Assembly (NCBI GenBank): GCA_028227525.1
Contig: JAOJAE010000019.1
Span: forward strand, 1-15,040
DNA from: Candidatus Pelagibacter sp.
Lineage (GTDB): Bacteria; Pseudomonadota; Alphaproteobacteria; Pelagibacterales; Pelagibacteraceae
DNA length: 15,040 nt
Direction of reading: 5' to 3'
In this document: in pieces, positions 5,408 to 14,500 of the stretch
Layout of the letters: every line of letters starts with the position of its first letter
How positions within the stretch are numbered: position 1 is the stretch's first letter
Notes under the pieces: generated by a model
Databases searched by the model: none
What the model was told of the DNA's origin: nothing
What the model saw: only the letters and a program-made list of their open reading frames with translations
Made by a program: the position numbers and the translations under genes

Positions 5408-6178
5408 ATGTCTAGGCCCCAGATAATTTCTGATAAAAATAAAAAATCATTAAAGATAAAGAATGTACTCACCAAGATAATTAATGAGGATAAATTTGAA
5501 CTGAATGGTCTTGTAATTGTTATTGGTGGTGATGGTTTTATGCTCGAAACTTTAAAGAAAAATAAAAGTACTAAAAAAAAATTTTATGGAATTAACTCAG
5601 GAAATTATGGTTTCTTGATGAATAAATTTTCATCCAGAAATATTATCAAAAACTTATCTAAGGCTAATATGATCTCAATCTCTCCTTTAGAAATGATAGT
5701 TAAAAATAAAAATAATCAAACAAAAAAATCTTTAGCTATTAATGAGGTATCTGTTTTAAGACAGAGTAGACAAGCTGCATCATTATCTATTAAACATGGT
5801 TCTAAGCAAATTATAAAAAAATTAGTATCCGATGGAGTTTTAGTCTCAACTCCAGCTGGTAGCACAGCTTATAATTTATCGGTACATGGACCTATACTAA
5901 GTTTAAATTCTAAGAAATTATCAATCGCACCAATTAGTCCTTTCAGACCCAGAAGATGGAAAGGAAAAATAGTAAATGATAAATTAAAAATTGTAATCAC
6001 AAACTTAAATCCTTTTAAAAGACCGATTAGTGCTGTAGCTGATAATCTTGAAGTAAGAAATGCAAAATCAATTACAATTAAGACCAATAATAGAATCAAA
6101 TTTAATTTGATGTATGATAAAAATCGAAGTTTACAAAAAAAAATTAAAATTGAGCAATTGAGAAAAGAAACTAGTTAA
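5408..6178 (+). CDS. nadK: NAD kinase
   Basis: The 256-residue protein phosphorylates NAD+ to NADP+ in the cytoplasm with ATP. It shows the family signatures: GGDGFML (40-46, with the catalytic GGDG), NSGNYGFLMN (63-72), the NAD-contacting NE pair (112-113) and DGVLVSTPAGSTAYN (142-156). Length is normal for the short alphaproteobacterial form, with no regulatory extension. ATG 5408 is the only reasonable start because upstream sequence is tRNA-derived, and the N-terminus (MSRPQIISDK) looks complete. There is no Shine-Dalgarno sequence. Transcription probably comes from the tRNA-Leu promoter or from within the inserted 445 bp. It converges on tRNA-Thr, whose 3' end is only 12 bp away, and no terminator hairpin is visible. 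Confidence 0.95.
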   Translation: MSRPQIISDKNKKSLKIKNVLTKIINEDKFELNGLVIVIGGDGFMLETLKKNKSTKKKFYGINSGNYGFLMNKFSSRNIIKNLSKANMISISPLEMIVKNKNNQTKKSLAINEVSVLRQSRQAASLSIKHGSKQIIKKLVSDGVLVSTPAGSTAYNLSVHGPILSLNSKKLSIAPISPFRPRRWKGKIVNDKLKIVITNLNPFKRPISAVADNLEVRNAKSITIKTNNRIKFNLMYDKNRSLQKKIKIEQLRKETS

Positions 6179-6190
6179 GATATCAAGTGA

Positions 6191-6266
6191 TGGTGCCCCC
6201 GCACGGATTCGAACCGCGGACCTATTGATTACAAATCAATTGCTCTACCAACTGAGCTACAAGGGC
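6191..6266 (-). tRNA. tRNA-Thr(UGU)
   Basis: On the minus strand the acceptor GCCCTTG (6266-6260) pairs with CGGGGGC (6201-6195), including two G-U pairs, followed by A and an encoded CCA. The D-arm is TAGCTCAGTTGGTAGAGCA, the anticodon arm ATTGA-TTTGTAA-TCAAT gives TGT, and the T-loop is TTCGAAT. It lies 33 bp after rlmB on the same strand and is probably read from the rlmB transcript or its own weak promoter. Confidence 0.96.
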
Positions 6267-6299
6267 ATGCGCAATAAGTATTAATTATTTGTTAAATAA

Positions 6300-7046
6300 T
6301 CAACTCTTTTTTTTTTTTAAATAACTTAAGTGATGAAAAACTATTGCCGCACTATTTGATATATTTAAACTTTCAATATCTTTGCTCATATCTATTTTAA
6401 CAAAGAAATCTGCATATTTCCCGGTATGCTCTCTCATGCCAAAACCTTCAGAGCCAAATAGAAGTACATTTTTTCCTTCCCACTTAACTTCTGTAAAATC
6501 TTTATCTCCTCTAGCATCAAAGCCATAAACCCAAAAATTTCTTTCTCTAAGATTTTTTAATGTAGAATTAATATTAGATACCTGAAAAATATTTAAATGC
6601 TCCATACAACCACTTGCAGACTTATACATTAGCTTACTGTCTTTTGGAAAATGCCTTTCTTTAATTATCAAGCCATCAATATTAAAAGAAGACGCACTTC
6701 TAATAAGTGAGCCAATGTTTCTTGGATCAGTTACTTCGTCCAAACAAACAAAAGTACAATCTTTTTTTTCTTTAATAAATTCTTTTAAATCGGGTTGATC
6801 TAAATGCTCAATTTCAGCAACGTAACCTCCATGCATTAATTGTTCTTTAGAGGTATACTTGTCTAATTCTTTTTTAGATTTAAAGTAAACTTTAACGTCC
6901 TCTAAAACATTTTTTTTAGGATTTTTTCTATGTATATTTTTTTTAGCGTCTTCTGTTAAAAACACTCTTAAAACCTTTCGATCAGGATTTCTAAGAGCTT
7001 CGATAACAGCATGTTGACCAGCGATAAAAAAAGAGGATTTATTCAT
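6300..7046 (-). CDS. rlmB: 23S rRNA 2'-O-ribose methyltransferase (RlmB/TrmH family)
   Basis: This is a SPOUT-class enzyme of 248 residues. An N-terminal substrate-binding domain (about 1-85) starts with FIAGQHAVIEAL. The knotted catalytic domain carries motif 1 DPRNIGSLIRSA (107-118, with the catalytic Arg), motif 2 LLFGSEGFGM (195-204) and motif 3 SLNISNSAAI (226-235). In E. coli the orthologue methylates G2251 in the peptidyl-transferase P-loop of 23S rRNA, using S-adenosylmethionine. TrmH-family tRNA or other rRNA targets cannot be excluded from sequence alone, but the N-terminal domain favours RlmB. It is transcribed away from the tRNA-Tyr/tuf operon, from the shared 129-bp gap, with tRNA-Thr downstream. 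Confidence 0.92.
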   Translation of the reverse strand: MNKSSFFIAGQHAVIEALRNPDRKVLRVFLTEDAKKNIHRKNPKKNVLEDVKVYFKSKKELDKYTSKEQLMHGGYVAEIEHLDQPDLKEFIKEKKDCTFVCLDEVTDPRNIGSLIRSASSFNIDGLIIKERHFPKDSKLMYKSASGCMEHLNIFQVSNINSTLKNLRERNFWVYGFDARGDKDFTEVKWEGKNVLLFGSEGFGMREHTGKYADFFVKIDMSKDIESLNISNSAAIVFHHLSYLKKKKS

Positions 7047-7100
7047 AAATTTTAATCAGTTTTACACGTTTTTTTGAATATTTATCTATTAAATCACGTG

Positions 7101-7128
7101 TTGCATTTGAATAAATAAAATATATAAA
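7101..7128 (+). promoter_or_regulatory. Candidate promoter of the tRNA-Tyr/tRNA-Gly/tuf operon
   Basis: TTGCAT (7101-7106) and TATAAA (7123-7128) are separated by 16 bp, in the divergent gap between rlmB and tRNA-Tyr. A start near 7135 would leave about 40 bases before the tRNA. The CACGTG palindrome at 7095-7100 abuts the -35 box. No strong promoter for rlmB was picked out on the other strand. Confidence 0.5.
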
Positions 7129-7175
7129 ACGCATGTTGTTTGAAGCTTTTATTGAACAGGGGACACTTCCCCAGA

Positions 7176-7261
7176 GGAGGGGTTCCAGAGCGGTCAAATG
7201 GGGCGGGCTGTAAACCCGTTGACTTCGGTCTTCGAAAGTTCGAATCTTTCCCCCTCCACCA
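7176..7261 (+). tRNA. tRNA-Tyr(GUA)
   Basis: Acceptor GGAGGGG (7176-7182) pairs with CCCCTCC (7251-7257), then A and encoded CCA. The anticodon loop CTGTAAA gives GTA. A long variable arm (class II, as expected for bacterial Tyr) and the T-loop TTCGAAT complete it. First gene of the tuf operon. Confidence 0.96.
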
Positions 7262-7306
7262 TTCAATAAAAATTTAAGTAACATGGAGTGTTACTCTTGG
7301 GGTCGT

Positions 7307-7380
7307 GCGGGTGTAGTTCAATGGTAGAACGCTAGCCTTCCAAGCTGGATGTAAGGGTTCGATTCCCTTTACCCGCTCCA
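7307..7380 (+). tRNA. tRNA-Gly(UCC)
   Basis: Acceptor GCGGGTG (7307-7313) pairs with TACCCGC (7370-7376), then T and encoded CCA. The anticodon loop CTTCCAA gives TCC. The T-loop is TTCGATT. It lies 45 bp after tRNA-Tyr and 45 bp before tuf, matching the old tyrU-glyT-tufB order of E. coli. Confidence 0.96.
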
Positions 7381-7425
7381 AGAAAAAAAATTATTAATGA
7401 AAACAAAAACTGAGGTAAAAAAGTA

Positions 7426-8616
7426 ATGTCAAAAGAAAAGTTTGTTAGAAATAAACCCCATTGTAACATTGGGACTATTGGTCATGTCGACCATGGTAAA
7501 ACAACTCTTACTGCAGCTATAACAATTACATTAGCTGAAGCAGGTGGAGGAACAGCAGTAGCTTACGATCAAATTGATAAAGCTCCTGAAGAAAAAGAAA
7601 GAGGAATTACAATTTCAACAGCTCACGTTGAGTATGAAACTGAAAAAAGACATTACGCTCACGTTGATTGTCCAGGTCATGCTGACTATGTAAAAAACAT
7701 GATCACTGGTGCTGCACAAATGGATGGAGCTATCTTAGTAGTTAACGCTGCTGATGGTCCTATGCCTCAAACAAGAGAACACATTCTTTTAGGAAGACAA
7801 GTTGGTATTCCAGCAATTGTTGTTTACTTAAATAAAGTAGACCAAGTTGATGATAAAGATATGATTGAACTTGTAGAAGAAGAAATTAGAGAACTTTTAA
7901 CTTCTTACAAATACCCTGGTGATAAAACTCCAATCGTTAAAGGTTCCGCTTTAGCAGCTGTAGAAAAAAGAGATGATGAAATTGGAAAAAATTCAATTTT
8001 AGAATTAATGAAAGCTGTAGACGAACATATTCCGCAACCAGCTAGAGATGTTGACAAACCATTCTTGATGCCTGTTGAGGATGTATTTTCAATTTCAGGA
8101 AGAGGAACAGTTGCAACTGGTAGAATTGAATCAGGTGTAATTAAAACTGGTGAAGAAGTTGAAATCGTTGGTATTAAAGAAACTAAAAAATCAGTTTGTA
8201 CTGGTGTTGAAATGTTTAGAAAACTTTTAGACTCAGGTGAAGCTGGTGATAATGTAGGTATTTTATTGAGAGGTATTGAAAGATCTGACATTGAAAGAGG
8301 TCAAGTTCTTTGTAAGCCTGGTTCAATTACTCCACACACTAAATTTGAAGCTCAAGCTTATGTACTTAAAAAAGACGAGGGTGGAAGACACACTCCTTTC
8401 TTTACTAAATACAGACCGCAGTTTTATTTTAGAACAACAGACGTAACAGGAGAAGTAGAATTACCAGCTGGTACAGAAATGGTTATGCCAGGGGATGATG
8501 CTAAATTTACTGTTAAGTTGATTACACCGATTGCTATGGCAGAACAATTAAACTTTGCTATTAGAGAAGGTGGAAGAACTGTTGGAGCAGGAGTAGTAAC
8601 TAAAATTATAGAGTAA
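7426..8616 (+). CDS. tuf: Elongation factor Tu
   Basis: EF-Tu carries aminoacyl-tRNA to the ribosome as a GTP complex in the cytoplasm. Its 396 residues are the full family length. The G domain has GHVDHGKT (19-26), switch I RGITI (59-63), DCPGH (81-85) and NKVD (136-139), followed by beta-barrel domains 2 and 3. A GAGGT ribosome site (7412-7416) lies 9 bases before ATG, one of the few clear Shine-Dalgarno sequences in the window and in keeping with very high expression. Codon use is noticeably richer in C and G than in the island genes to the left. The gene follows tRNA-Tyr and tRNA-Gly and is followed after 10 bp by tRNA-Trp, so the mRNA 3' end is probably set by tRNA processing. Confidence 0.99.
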   Translation: MSKEKFVRNKPHCNIGTIGHVDHGKTTLTAAITITLAEAGGGTAVAYDQIDKAPEEKERGITISTAHVEYETEKRHYAHVDCPGHADYVKNMITGAAQMDGAILVVNAADGPMPQTREHILLGRQVGIPAIVVYLNKVDQVDDKDMIELVEEEIRELLTSYKYPGDKTPIVKGSALAAVEKRDDEIGKNSILELMKAVDEHIPQPARDVDKPFLMPVEDVFSISGRGTVATGRIESGVIKTGEEVEIVGIKETKKSVCTGVEMFRKLLDSGEAGDNVGILLRGIERSDIERGQVLCKPGSITPHTKFEAQAYVLKKDEGGRHTPFFTKYRPQFYFRTTDVTGEVELPAGTEMVMPGDDAKFTVKLITPIAMAEQLNFAIREGGRTVGAGVVTKIIE

Positions 8617-8626
8617 CTCTATAAAT

Positions 8627-8702
8627 AGGAGTGTAGCTCAATTGGTAGAGCGCCGGTCTCCAAAACCGGAGGCTGAGGGTTCGAGTCCCTCCGCTCCTGC
8701 CA
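8627..8702 (+). tRNA. tRNA-Trp(CCA)
   Basis: Acceptor AGGAGTG (8627-8633) pairs with CGCTCCT (8692-8698), then G and encoded CCA. The anticodon stem CCGGT/ACCGG encloses CTCCAAA, giving CCA. The T-loop is TTCGAGT. It sits between tuf (10 bp) and secE (16 bp), so it must be cut out of the shared transcript. Confidence 0.97.
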
Positions 8703-8718
8703 ATTAGAGCTTAAAATT

Positions 8719-8910
8719 ATGAAAAACCCGATGAAATTTATCCAGGAAGTGAAACAAGAAGCTTTTAAAGTTTCATGGCCCACTTGGAAAGAGACGCTGC
8801 AAGGTGCTCTAATGGTGTTTGCAATGGCTGTTGTGATGTCACTATTTTTTTTACTTTTAGATCAAGTTTTAAAGTTTTTCTTAGAACTATTACTTAAGGT
8901 GAGTATTTAG
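8719..8910 (+). CDS. secE: Preprotein translocase subunit SecE
   Basis: This 63-residue inner-membrane protein clamps the SecY channel in the SecYEG translocon. It has the short, single-span form common outside enterics: an amphipathic N-terminal helix with EVKQEAFKVSWPTWKE (10-25), the conserved family signature, then one transmembrane helix (about 27-48) and a hydrophobic tail. Met5 is a possible alternative start, but ATG 8719 keeps the full amphipathic helix. The stop TAG shares its last base with the GTG start of nusG, so the two are translationally coupled. Confidence 0.95.
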   Translation: MKNPMKFIQEVKQEAFKVSWPTWKETLQGALMVFAMAVVMSLFFLLLDQVLKFFLELLLKVSI

Positions 8911-9440
8911 TGAAAAATTGGTTCATAGTTCAATCGCACTCTAACTTTGAGAATAAAGTGTCAGGTTTGATAAAAGAAGAAGCTGAAAAAGCTAAGATTT
9001 CCGACAAATTTGAGGAAATTATTGTTCCAACCCATGATGTAACAGAAGTTAAAAGAGGAAAAAGAATTCAGAGAAAAAAGAAATATTTTCCTGGTTATGT
9101 ATTGGTAAAATGTGAAATGGATAATGATATTTATCATATGATTAAAAATCTAAAGAGGGTAAGTGGATTTTTGGGTTCTAAAGGAATTCCAGTTCCAGTT
9201 TCAGATAAAGAAATTGAGAAAATTTTAGGACAAATAAAAGATGGTGTGGCTCAGCCAAAATCTGGTATAGAATACAGCGTTGGTGAAAAAGTTCAGGTTG
9301 TTGATGGTCCTTTCGCATCATTCAGTGGAATGGTTGAAGATATAGATGAAGAAAAGTCTAGACTTAAGGTCTCAGTTTCTATATTTGGACGTCCAACACC
9401 AGTAGATTTAGAATATAACCAAGTTGAGAAAGTAAGTTAA
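8910..9440 (+). CDS. nusG: Transcription termination/antitermination factor NusG
   Basis: NusG binds the RNA polymerase clamp, suppresses pausing and links polymerase to Rho and the ribosome. The 176-residue protein has the NGN domain (about 1-110) beginning [13 protein letters not shown] and containing FPGYVLV (60-66), and a C-terminal KOW domain (about 123-175) with [16 protein letters not shown] (125-140). The start is GTG at 8910-8912, overlapping the secE stop by one base. No ATG gives a complete N-terminus, so the GTG is well supported. Its stop TAA overlaps the ATG of rplK by one base. Confidence 0.97.
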   Translation: MKNWFIVQSHSNFENKVSGLIKEEAEKAKISDKFEEIIVPTHDVTEVKRGKRIQRKKKYFPGYVLVKCEMDNDIYHMIKNLKRVSGFLGSKGIPVPVSDKEIEKILGQIKDGVAQPKSGIEYSVGEKVQVVDGPFASFSGMVEDIDEEKSRLKVSVSIFGRPTPVDLEYNQVEKVS

Positions 9441-9865
9441 TGGCAAAAGAAATTAGTGGATTTATAAAGTTACAAATTAAAGGTGGTCAAGCTAACCCTG
9501 CACCTCCTGTTGGACCAGCGTTAGGTCAACGTGGTGTTAATATCATGGAATTTTGTAAGGCTTTTAATGATAAAACTAAATCAATGGCTGGAAAACCTGT
9601 TCCAGTAGAAATTACAGTTTACAAAGATAAAAAATTTGATTTTAAAATTAAATCTCCACCAGCTTCTTATTTTATTAAAGAAGCGGTTAAACTTAAAGGT
9701 GGATCAAAAGAACCTGGAAGAAATATTGTTGCATCAATTTCAAAAAAACAATTAGAAGACATCGCTACACAAAAAATGAATGATTTAAATGCTCACGATT
9801 TGGACGAAGCAGTAAAAATTATAGCAGGTTCAGCTAGGTCAATGGGTATAGAGGTAAAAGAATAA
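9440..9865 (+). CDS. rplK: 50S ribosomal protein L11
   Basis: L11 (141 aa, standard length) forms the GTPase-associated centre with 23S rRNA and the L10-L12 stalk. The N-terminal domain carries [16 protein letters not shown] (19-34), the linker and thiostrepton-site region; the C-terminal rRNA-binding domain holds ARSMGIEV near the end. It overlaps nusG and rplA by one base on each side (TAATG junctions). There is thus no intergenic room for the L1-binding leader that controls rplKA in E. coli. Confidence 0.98.
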   Translation: MAKEISGFIKLQIKGGQANPAPPVGPALGQRGVNIMEFCKAFNDKTKSMAGKPVPVEITVYKDKKFDFKIKSPPASYFIKEAVKLKGGSKEPGRNIVASISKKQLEDIATQKMNDLNAHDLDEAVKIIAGSARSMGIEVKE

Positions 9866-10554
9866 TGGCATCAAAAAGATTTAAAAAATTACCTGAAAAA
9901 ACTAAAGACCTAAATCCAGAAGTTATTGAAAAGTTATTACCTGAAGTTAAAAAAAATTGTACGACTAAATTTGATGAGTCGTTAGACTTAAGTTTTCAAA
10001 TAAATAACAAACAAAAGAAAAGTGAAGTTAATATTAGAACAGTTGTTAACTTACCTGGTGGAACTGGAAAAAAAGTTAAAGTTGCAGTTGTTTGTGAAGA
10101 TAGCAAAGCTCAAGAAGCTAAAGATGCTGGAGCAGATATTGTTGGTAGTGATGAATTTGTTGAAAAAATTAAAGGTGGTGAACTAAATTTTGAAAAATTA
10201 ATTTGCACACCAGGAATGATGATTAAGCTCTCTAAATTAGGTAAAGTGTTAGGTCCTAAAGGACTAATGCCAAATCCTAAATTAGGTTCTGTTTCTGAGA
10301 ACATTAAAGAGGCTGTAACTAATGCTAAATCAGGTCAAGTTGAAATCAGAAATGATAAAGATGGAAATATTGGTGTAAGCATTGGAAAAAAATCATTTCA
10401 TGATGATCAGTTGTTAAAAAACTTTCATTCAATCTTAGATGCGCTAGAGAAAGAAAAATCTAACAACACTTTAAAAGGTGACTTAATTAAAAATACTTTT
10501 GTTACTTCATCAATGGGTGTTTCATATAAAGTTAAATTAGGGAAGTCGATATAA
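9865..10554 (+). CDS. rplA: 50S ribosomal protein L1
   Basis: L1 (229 aa) forms the mobile L1 stalk at the ribosomal E site. It shows the family signature GPKGLMPNPKLG (130-141) and the closing FVTSSMGVSYKV segment. In enterics L1 also represses its own operon by binding a leader that mimics its rRNA site; such a site would have to lie inside nusG or rplK here. It overlaps rplK by one base and is separated from rplJ by two. Confidence 0.98.
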   Translation: MASKRFKKLPEKTKDLNPEVIEKLLPEVKKNCTTKFDESLDLSFQINNKQKKSEVNIRTVVNLPGGTGKKVKVAVVCEDSKAQEAKDAGADIVGSDEFVEKIKGGELNFEKLICTPGMMIKLSKLGKVLGPKGLMPNPKLGSVSENIKEAVTNAKSGQVEIRNDKDGNIGVSIGKKSFHDDQLLKNFHSILDALEKEKSNNTLKGDLIKNTFVTSSMGVSYKVKLGKSI

Positions 10555-10556
10555 CC

Positions 10557-11078
10557 ATGTTAACTAAAGAACAGAAAAAAAATTACATTTCAGAAATGAC
10601 CACTCAGTTTGAAAATAGCAAAGCTGTAATGGTTACTCATTATCAAGGTTTAACAATGACTCAATTAGATGAGTTGAGAGCAAAAATGAGAGAACATGGA
10701 ATAATCTTTAAAATAACAAAAAATAGAATAACTAAATTAGCTTTAGAAAAAACTAAGTGTAAAGATTTATCAGATTTATTTACTGGACCAACAGCGGTTG
10801 CTTTTGGCGAAGATGCAATAATGTCAGCAAGGATTCTTTCAAAATTTGCAAAAGATAATGAAAATTTAAAATTAATTGGTGGAATTATGGATAACGAGGT
10901 CTTAGATCAGGCTGGTGTCCAAAATGTAGCTAGTTTACCAACATTAGATGAAGCTAGAGCTAATATTGTTGGCATTTTAAATGCTCCAGCATCAAAATTA
11001 GTGAGTATTTTGCTTGCATACTCAGAAAAAATGAGTAGTTTGTCGGCAGAAAATTCTGAAACACAACCCAAAGAGTAA
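10557..11078 (+). CDS. rplJ: 50S ribosomal protein L10
   Basis: L10 (173 aa) anchors L12 dimers to the ribosome. The N-terminal rRNA-binding domain shows TKEQKKNYI and VMVTHYQGLTMTQLDELR, then KNRITKLAL. The C-terminal helix that binds L12 ends in SEKMSSLSAENSE. Only two bases separate it from rplA, so the structured L10 leader that typically lies between these genes is absent from the intergenic space. rplL follows after 3 bases. Confidence 0.97.
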   Translation: MLTKEQKKNYISEMTTQFENSKAVMVTHYQGLTMTQLDELRAKMREHGIIFKITKNRITKLALEKTKCKDLSDLFTGPTAVAFGEDAIMSARILSKFAKDNENLKLIGGIMDNEVLDQAGVQNVASLPTLDEARANIVGILNAPASKLVSILLAYSEKMSSLSAENSETQPKE

Positions 11079-11081
11079 ATT

Positions 11082-11447
11082 ATGCCAGACCTAAACAAAA
11101 TTATCGAAGACCTTTCAAGTTTAACTGTTGCAGAAGCAGCTGAACTTTCAAAACAATTAGAAGAAAAATGGGGTGTAACTCCAATGGCAGCAGCAGCTCC
11201 AGCAGCAGCAGGTGGTGCAGCTCCAGCAGAAGATAAAGATGATTTTACAATTATGCTTGTATCAGCAGGTGATAAAAAAATTAATGTTATCAAAGAAGTT
11301 AGAGCAGCAACTTCATTAGGTTTAAAAGAAGCTAAAGATCTTGTCGAGGGCGCACCAAAAGAAGTTAAGACTGGTGTAAACAAAAAAGAAGCTGAAGAAA
11401 TTAAAGCTAAGTTAGAAGCAGCAGGCGCTAAAGTAGAACTTAAATAA
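11082..11447 (+). CDS. rplL: 50S ribosomal protein L7/L12
   Basis: L12 (121 aa) is the multicopy stalk protein that recruits and activates translational GTPases. It has the N-terminal dimerisation domain (1-33), an Ala/Pro/Gly-rich hinge (about 35-50) and the acidic C-terminal domain (about 53-121) with [20 protein letters not shown] (66-85), the factor-binding helices. It is the last ribosomal protein gene before a 55-bp gap with a hairpin and then rpoB. Confidence 0.98.
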   Translation: MPDLNKIIEDLSSLTVAEAAELSKQLEEKWGVTPMAAAAPAAAGGAAPAEDKDDFTIMLVSAGDKKINVIKEVRAATSLGLKEAKDLVEGAPKEVKTGVNKKEAEEIKAKLEAAGAKVELK

Positions 11448-11468
11448 ATTAATAAGAAAGAATTCGAG

Positions 11469-11489
11469 TACTGATTTTTTTAATCAGTA
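11469..11489 (+). terminator. Hairpin between rplL and rpoB, possible attenuator or RNase site
   Basis: TACTGATT (11469-11476) pairs with AATCAGTA (11482-11489), an 8-bp stem with a loop of five T. It is followed by TTATTAAATAT and not by a U-run, so full termination is unlikely. In E. coli the same gap holds an attenuator and an RNase III site that keep rpoBC expression below that of the ribosomal proteins; a similar role is inferred from position. Confidence 0.5.
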
Positions 11490-11502
11490 TTATTAAATAT
11501 AA

Positions 11503-14500
11503 ATGCAATTATCTTTTACTGAAAAGAAAAATATTAGAAAAAGTTTTGGTAAACTAAAAGAAAGTTTATCTATTCCAAACCTTATAGAAGTACAAAAAAA
11601 TTCTTATAAGGAACTAACAGAATTTCATCCAGAGGCAGAATTAACAAAAGGCTTTGATAGAGTTTTTAAAAGTATATTTCCAATCGAAGACTTGAATGAC
11701 AAAGCAACACTAGAGTATGTTTCTTATAGATTAGATAAACCAAAATTTGATGTTGAAGAATGTATTACAAGAGGTTTGACTTATTCATCAGCACTTAAAT
11801 GTACTTTAAGATTAGTTGTTTATGAAATAGATCAAGAAAATAATACTAAAGATATTTTATCGGCAAAAGAACAAGAAGTTTATATGGGTGAAGTGCCCAT
11901 GATGACAAACAGTGGTACTTTTATTACCAATGGTGTTCAAAGAGTTGTTGTTAATCAAATGCACAGAAGTCCTGGTGTATTTTTTGATCATGACAAAGGA
12001 AAAACTCATGCAAGTGGAAAACTTTTATTTAATTGTAGAGTGATACCTAATAGAGGTTCTTGGTTAGATTTTGAATACGATGTTAAAGATTTTTTATATT
12101 TTAAAATAGATAGAAAAAAGAAAATTTTTGCTTCAACTTTACTATTAGCATTAGGTTATTCTAAAGCAGAAATTGCAGATGAATTTTATGCTAGTGAACA
12201 ATATACTTTTGATCCAAAAACTGAAAAATGGAAAACAAAATTTAATCCAGAAAATTATAAAGCAAAAAATTTTTCAGAAGAAGTTGTTGATGCTAAAACT
12301 GGAGAAGTAGTAATTAAGTTAGGTGATAAGATTAATTTTTTAAATGCCAAAAAATTAGCTAATGATGGCCTTAAAGATATTTTAGTATCAAGAGAGTCGA
12401 TGTTTGGTAAAATCCTTCATAGAGATGTTAAAGTAAATGATGAAGAAGAGGGAATTTTTGCAATTGGTACAGAGCTTAATGATGCAATAATTCAACAAAT
12501 ATTAGATGCAAACATACATTCTTTACAAATCTCAGTAACAAATTCAATTAATAAAGGGCCCTATTTATTAACTACTATTTTAAACGATAAAAATAATTCA
12601 AAAGAAGAAGCTATTACAGAAATCTACAAAATGCTTAGACCTGGAGAGCCACCAACAATTGAAATTGCTACACAAATTTTTAATAATTTATTCTTTAGTT
12701 CAGACAGATACGATCTTTCTGATGTTGGTCGAGTTAAAATGAACTCAAGGTTGGAGCAAGAATGTTCAGATAAAATTACAATCCTAAGAAATGACGATAT
12801 CATAGCTATTGTCCATAAGATGTTAGATTTAAGAGATGGAAAAGACGAAGTTGATGACATTGACCATTTAGGCAATAGAAGAGTACGTTCTGTTGGAGAG
12901 TTAGTTGAAAACCAAGCTCGTATAGGTGTTTACAGAATGGAAAGAGCTATTAAAGAAAAAATGACAACTTTAGATGTTGAGTCTGCAATGCCACAAGATT
13001 TGATTAATGCAAAACCCTTAACAGTTTCTTTAAAGGATTTCTTTGCTAGTTCTCAGCTTTCACAATTTATGGATCAAACTAACCCATTATCTGAAATTAC
13101 ACACAAAAGAAGAGTTTCAGCTTTAGGACCTGGAGGGTTAACTAGAGAAAGAGCTGGTTTTGAAGTTCGTGATGTTCACCCAACACACTATGGAAGAATT
13201 TGTCCAATCGAAACACCCGAGGGACCAAATATAGGTTTGATTAATAGCTTATCTACTTATGCAAAAATTAATAAATATGGCTTTATAGAGAGTCCATATA
13301 AAAAAGTTAAAGACGGTGTTGTTCAAAACAATGTTGAATATTTGTCTGCAATGGAAGAAACAAAATTTACCATTGCACAAGCAAATACAAAATTAGATAA
13401 AAATGGAAAAATTATAGAAGAGTTAGTATCATGTAGACAAAATTTAAACTTTCTTTTAGCTAAACCAGAAACTATTGATTACATTGATGTATCACCTAAA
13501 CAACTTGTTTCAGTTGCAGCATCATTAATACCATTCTTAGAAAATGATGATGCTAACAGAGCATTAATGGGCTCTAACATGATGAGACAAGCAGTTCCAT
13601 TATTAAAACCAGAGTCACCATTAGTTGGTACAGGTATTGAAAGCGATGTTGCTTTAGACTCAGGTGTTACTATTGTTGCTAGACGAGATGGTACAGTTGA
13701 TAAGATTGATGGTAAAAGAATTGTAATTAAAGCTACAGAAGAAACTGATTTTTCTAAATCAGGTGTAGATATTTACAACTTACAAAAATTTAAAAGATCA
13801 AACCAAAACACATGTATAAACCAAAAGCCTCTTGTAAGAGTAGGTGATAAAGTTAGATCTGGAGATATTATAGCTGATGGGCCTTCTACTAAATTAGGTG
13901 AATTAGCATTAGGTAAGAACGTAACTGTAGCGTTTATGCCATGGCAAGGTTACAACTTCGAAGACTCAATTTTGATTTCTGAAAGATGTGTAACTGATGA
14001 TGTGTTTACTTCTGTGCACATTGTTGAATATGAAATCATGGCAAGAGATACAAAACTAGGTGAAGAGGATATTACTAGAGATATTCCTAATGTTAATGAA
14101 GAAGCGTTAAAAAACTTAGATGAGTCTGGAATTGTGTATATTGGAGCTGAAGTTAATGCTGGTGATATTTTAGTTGGAAAAGTAACACCTAAAGGAGACT
14201 CTGCTTCAGGACCTGAAGAGAAACTTTTAAGATCAATTTTTGGTGAAAAAGCAATTGATGTAACTGATACATCTTTAAGAATGTCAAGAGGTAGTAGTGG
14301 AACAGTTGTTGATGTAAGAGTATTCAATCGACATGGTATTGAGAAAGATGAAAGGTCTATTACAATTGAAAGAGCTGAAATTGAACAAGTTCAACAAGAT
14401 AAGATTGTTGAAGAAGAAATTCTTGAAAGAAGTATTAAACAAAGAGCATCTCAATTCTTATCAGGATCTTCTTTAACTAAAAAAGTTAAGGATTTAGCTG

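Noticed and set aside
5170..5475. Minus-strand frame reading CPRPDSNWHSASGKDFKS
   Set aside because: It is the antisense of the tRNA-Leu fragment and of the nadK start, a well-known type of spurious protein.
7159..7172. GGGG-ACACTT-CCCC hairpin just before tRNA-Tyr
   Set aside because: Only four base pairs, with mismatches outside; likely leader sequence with no distinct role.
7039..7284. Minus-strand frame with GGGGKIRTFEDRSQRVYSPP
   Set aside because: It is antisense to tRNA-Tyr, a common false annotation.
7905..8291. Minus-strand frame inside tuf
   Set aside because: It is a shadow caused by the codon use of a highly expressed gene.
10907..11383. Minus-strand 158-aa frame opposite rplJ and rplL
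   Set aside because: Its Ala/Ser-rich composition is the antisense of the L12 hinge; the plus-strand genes are certain.
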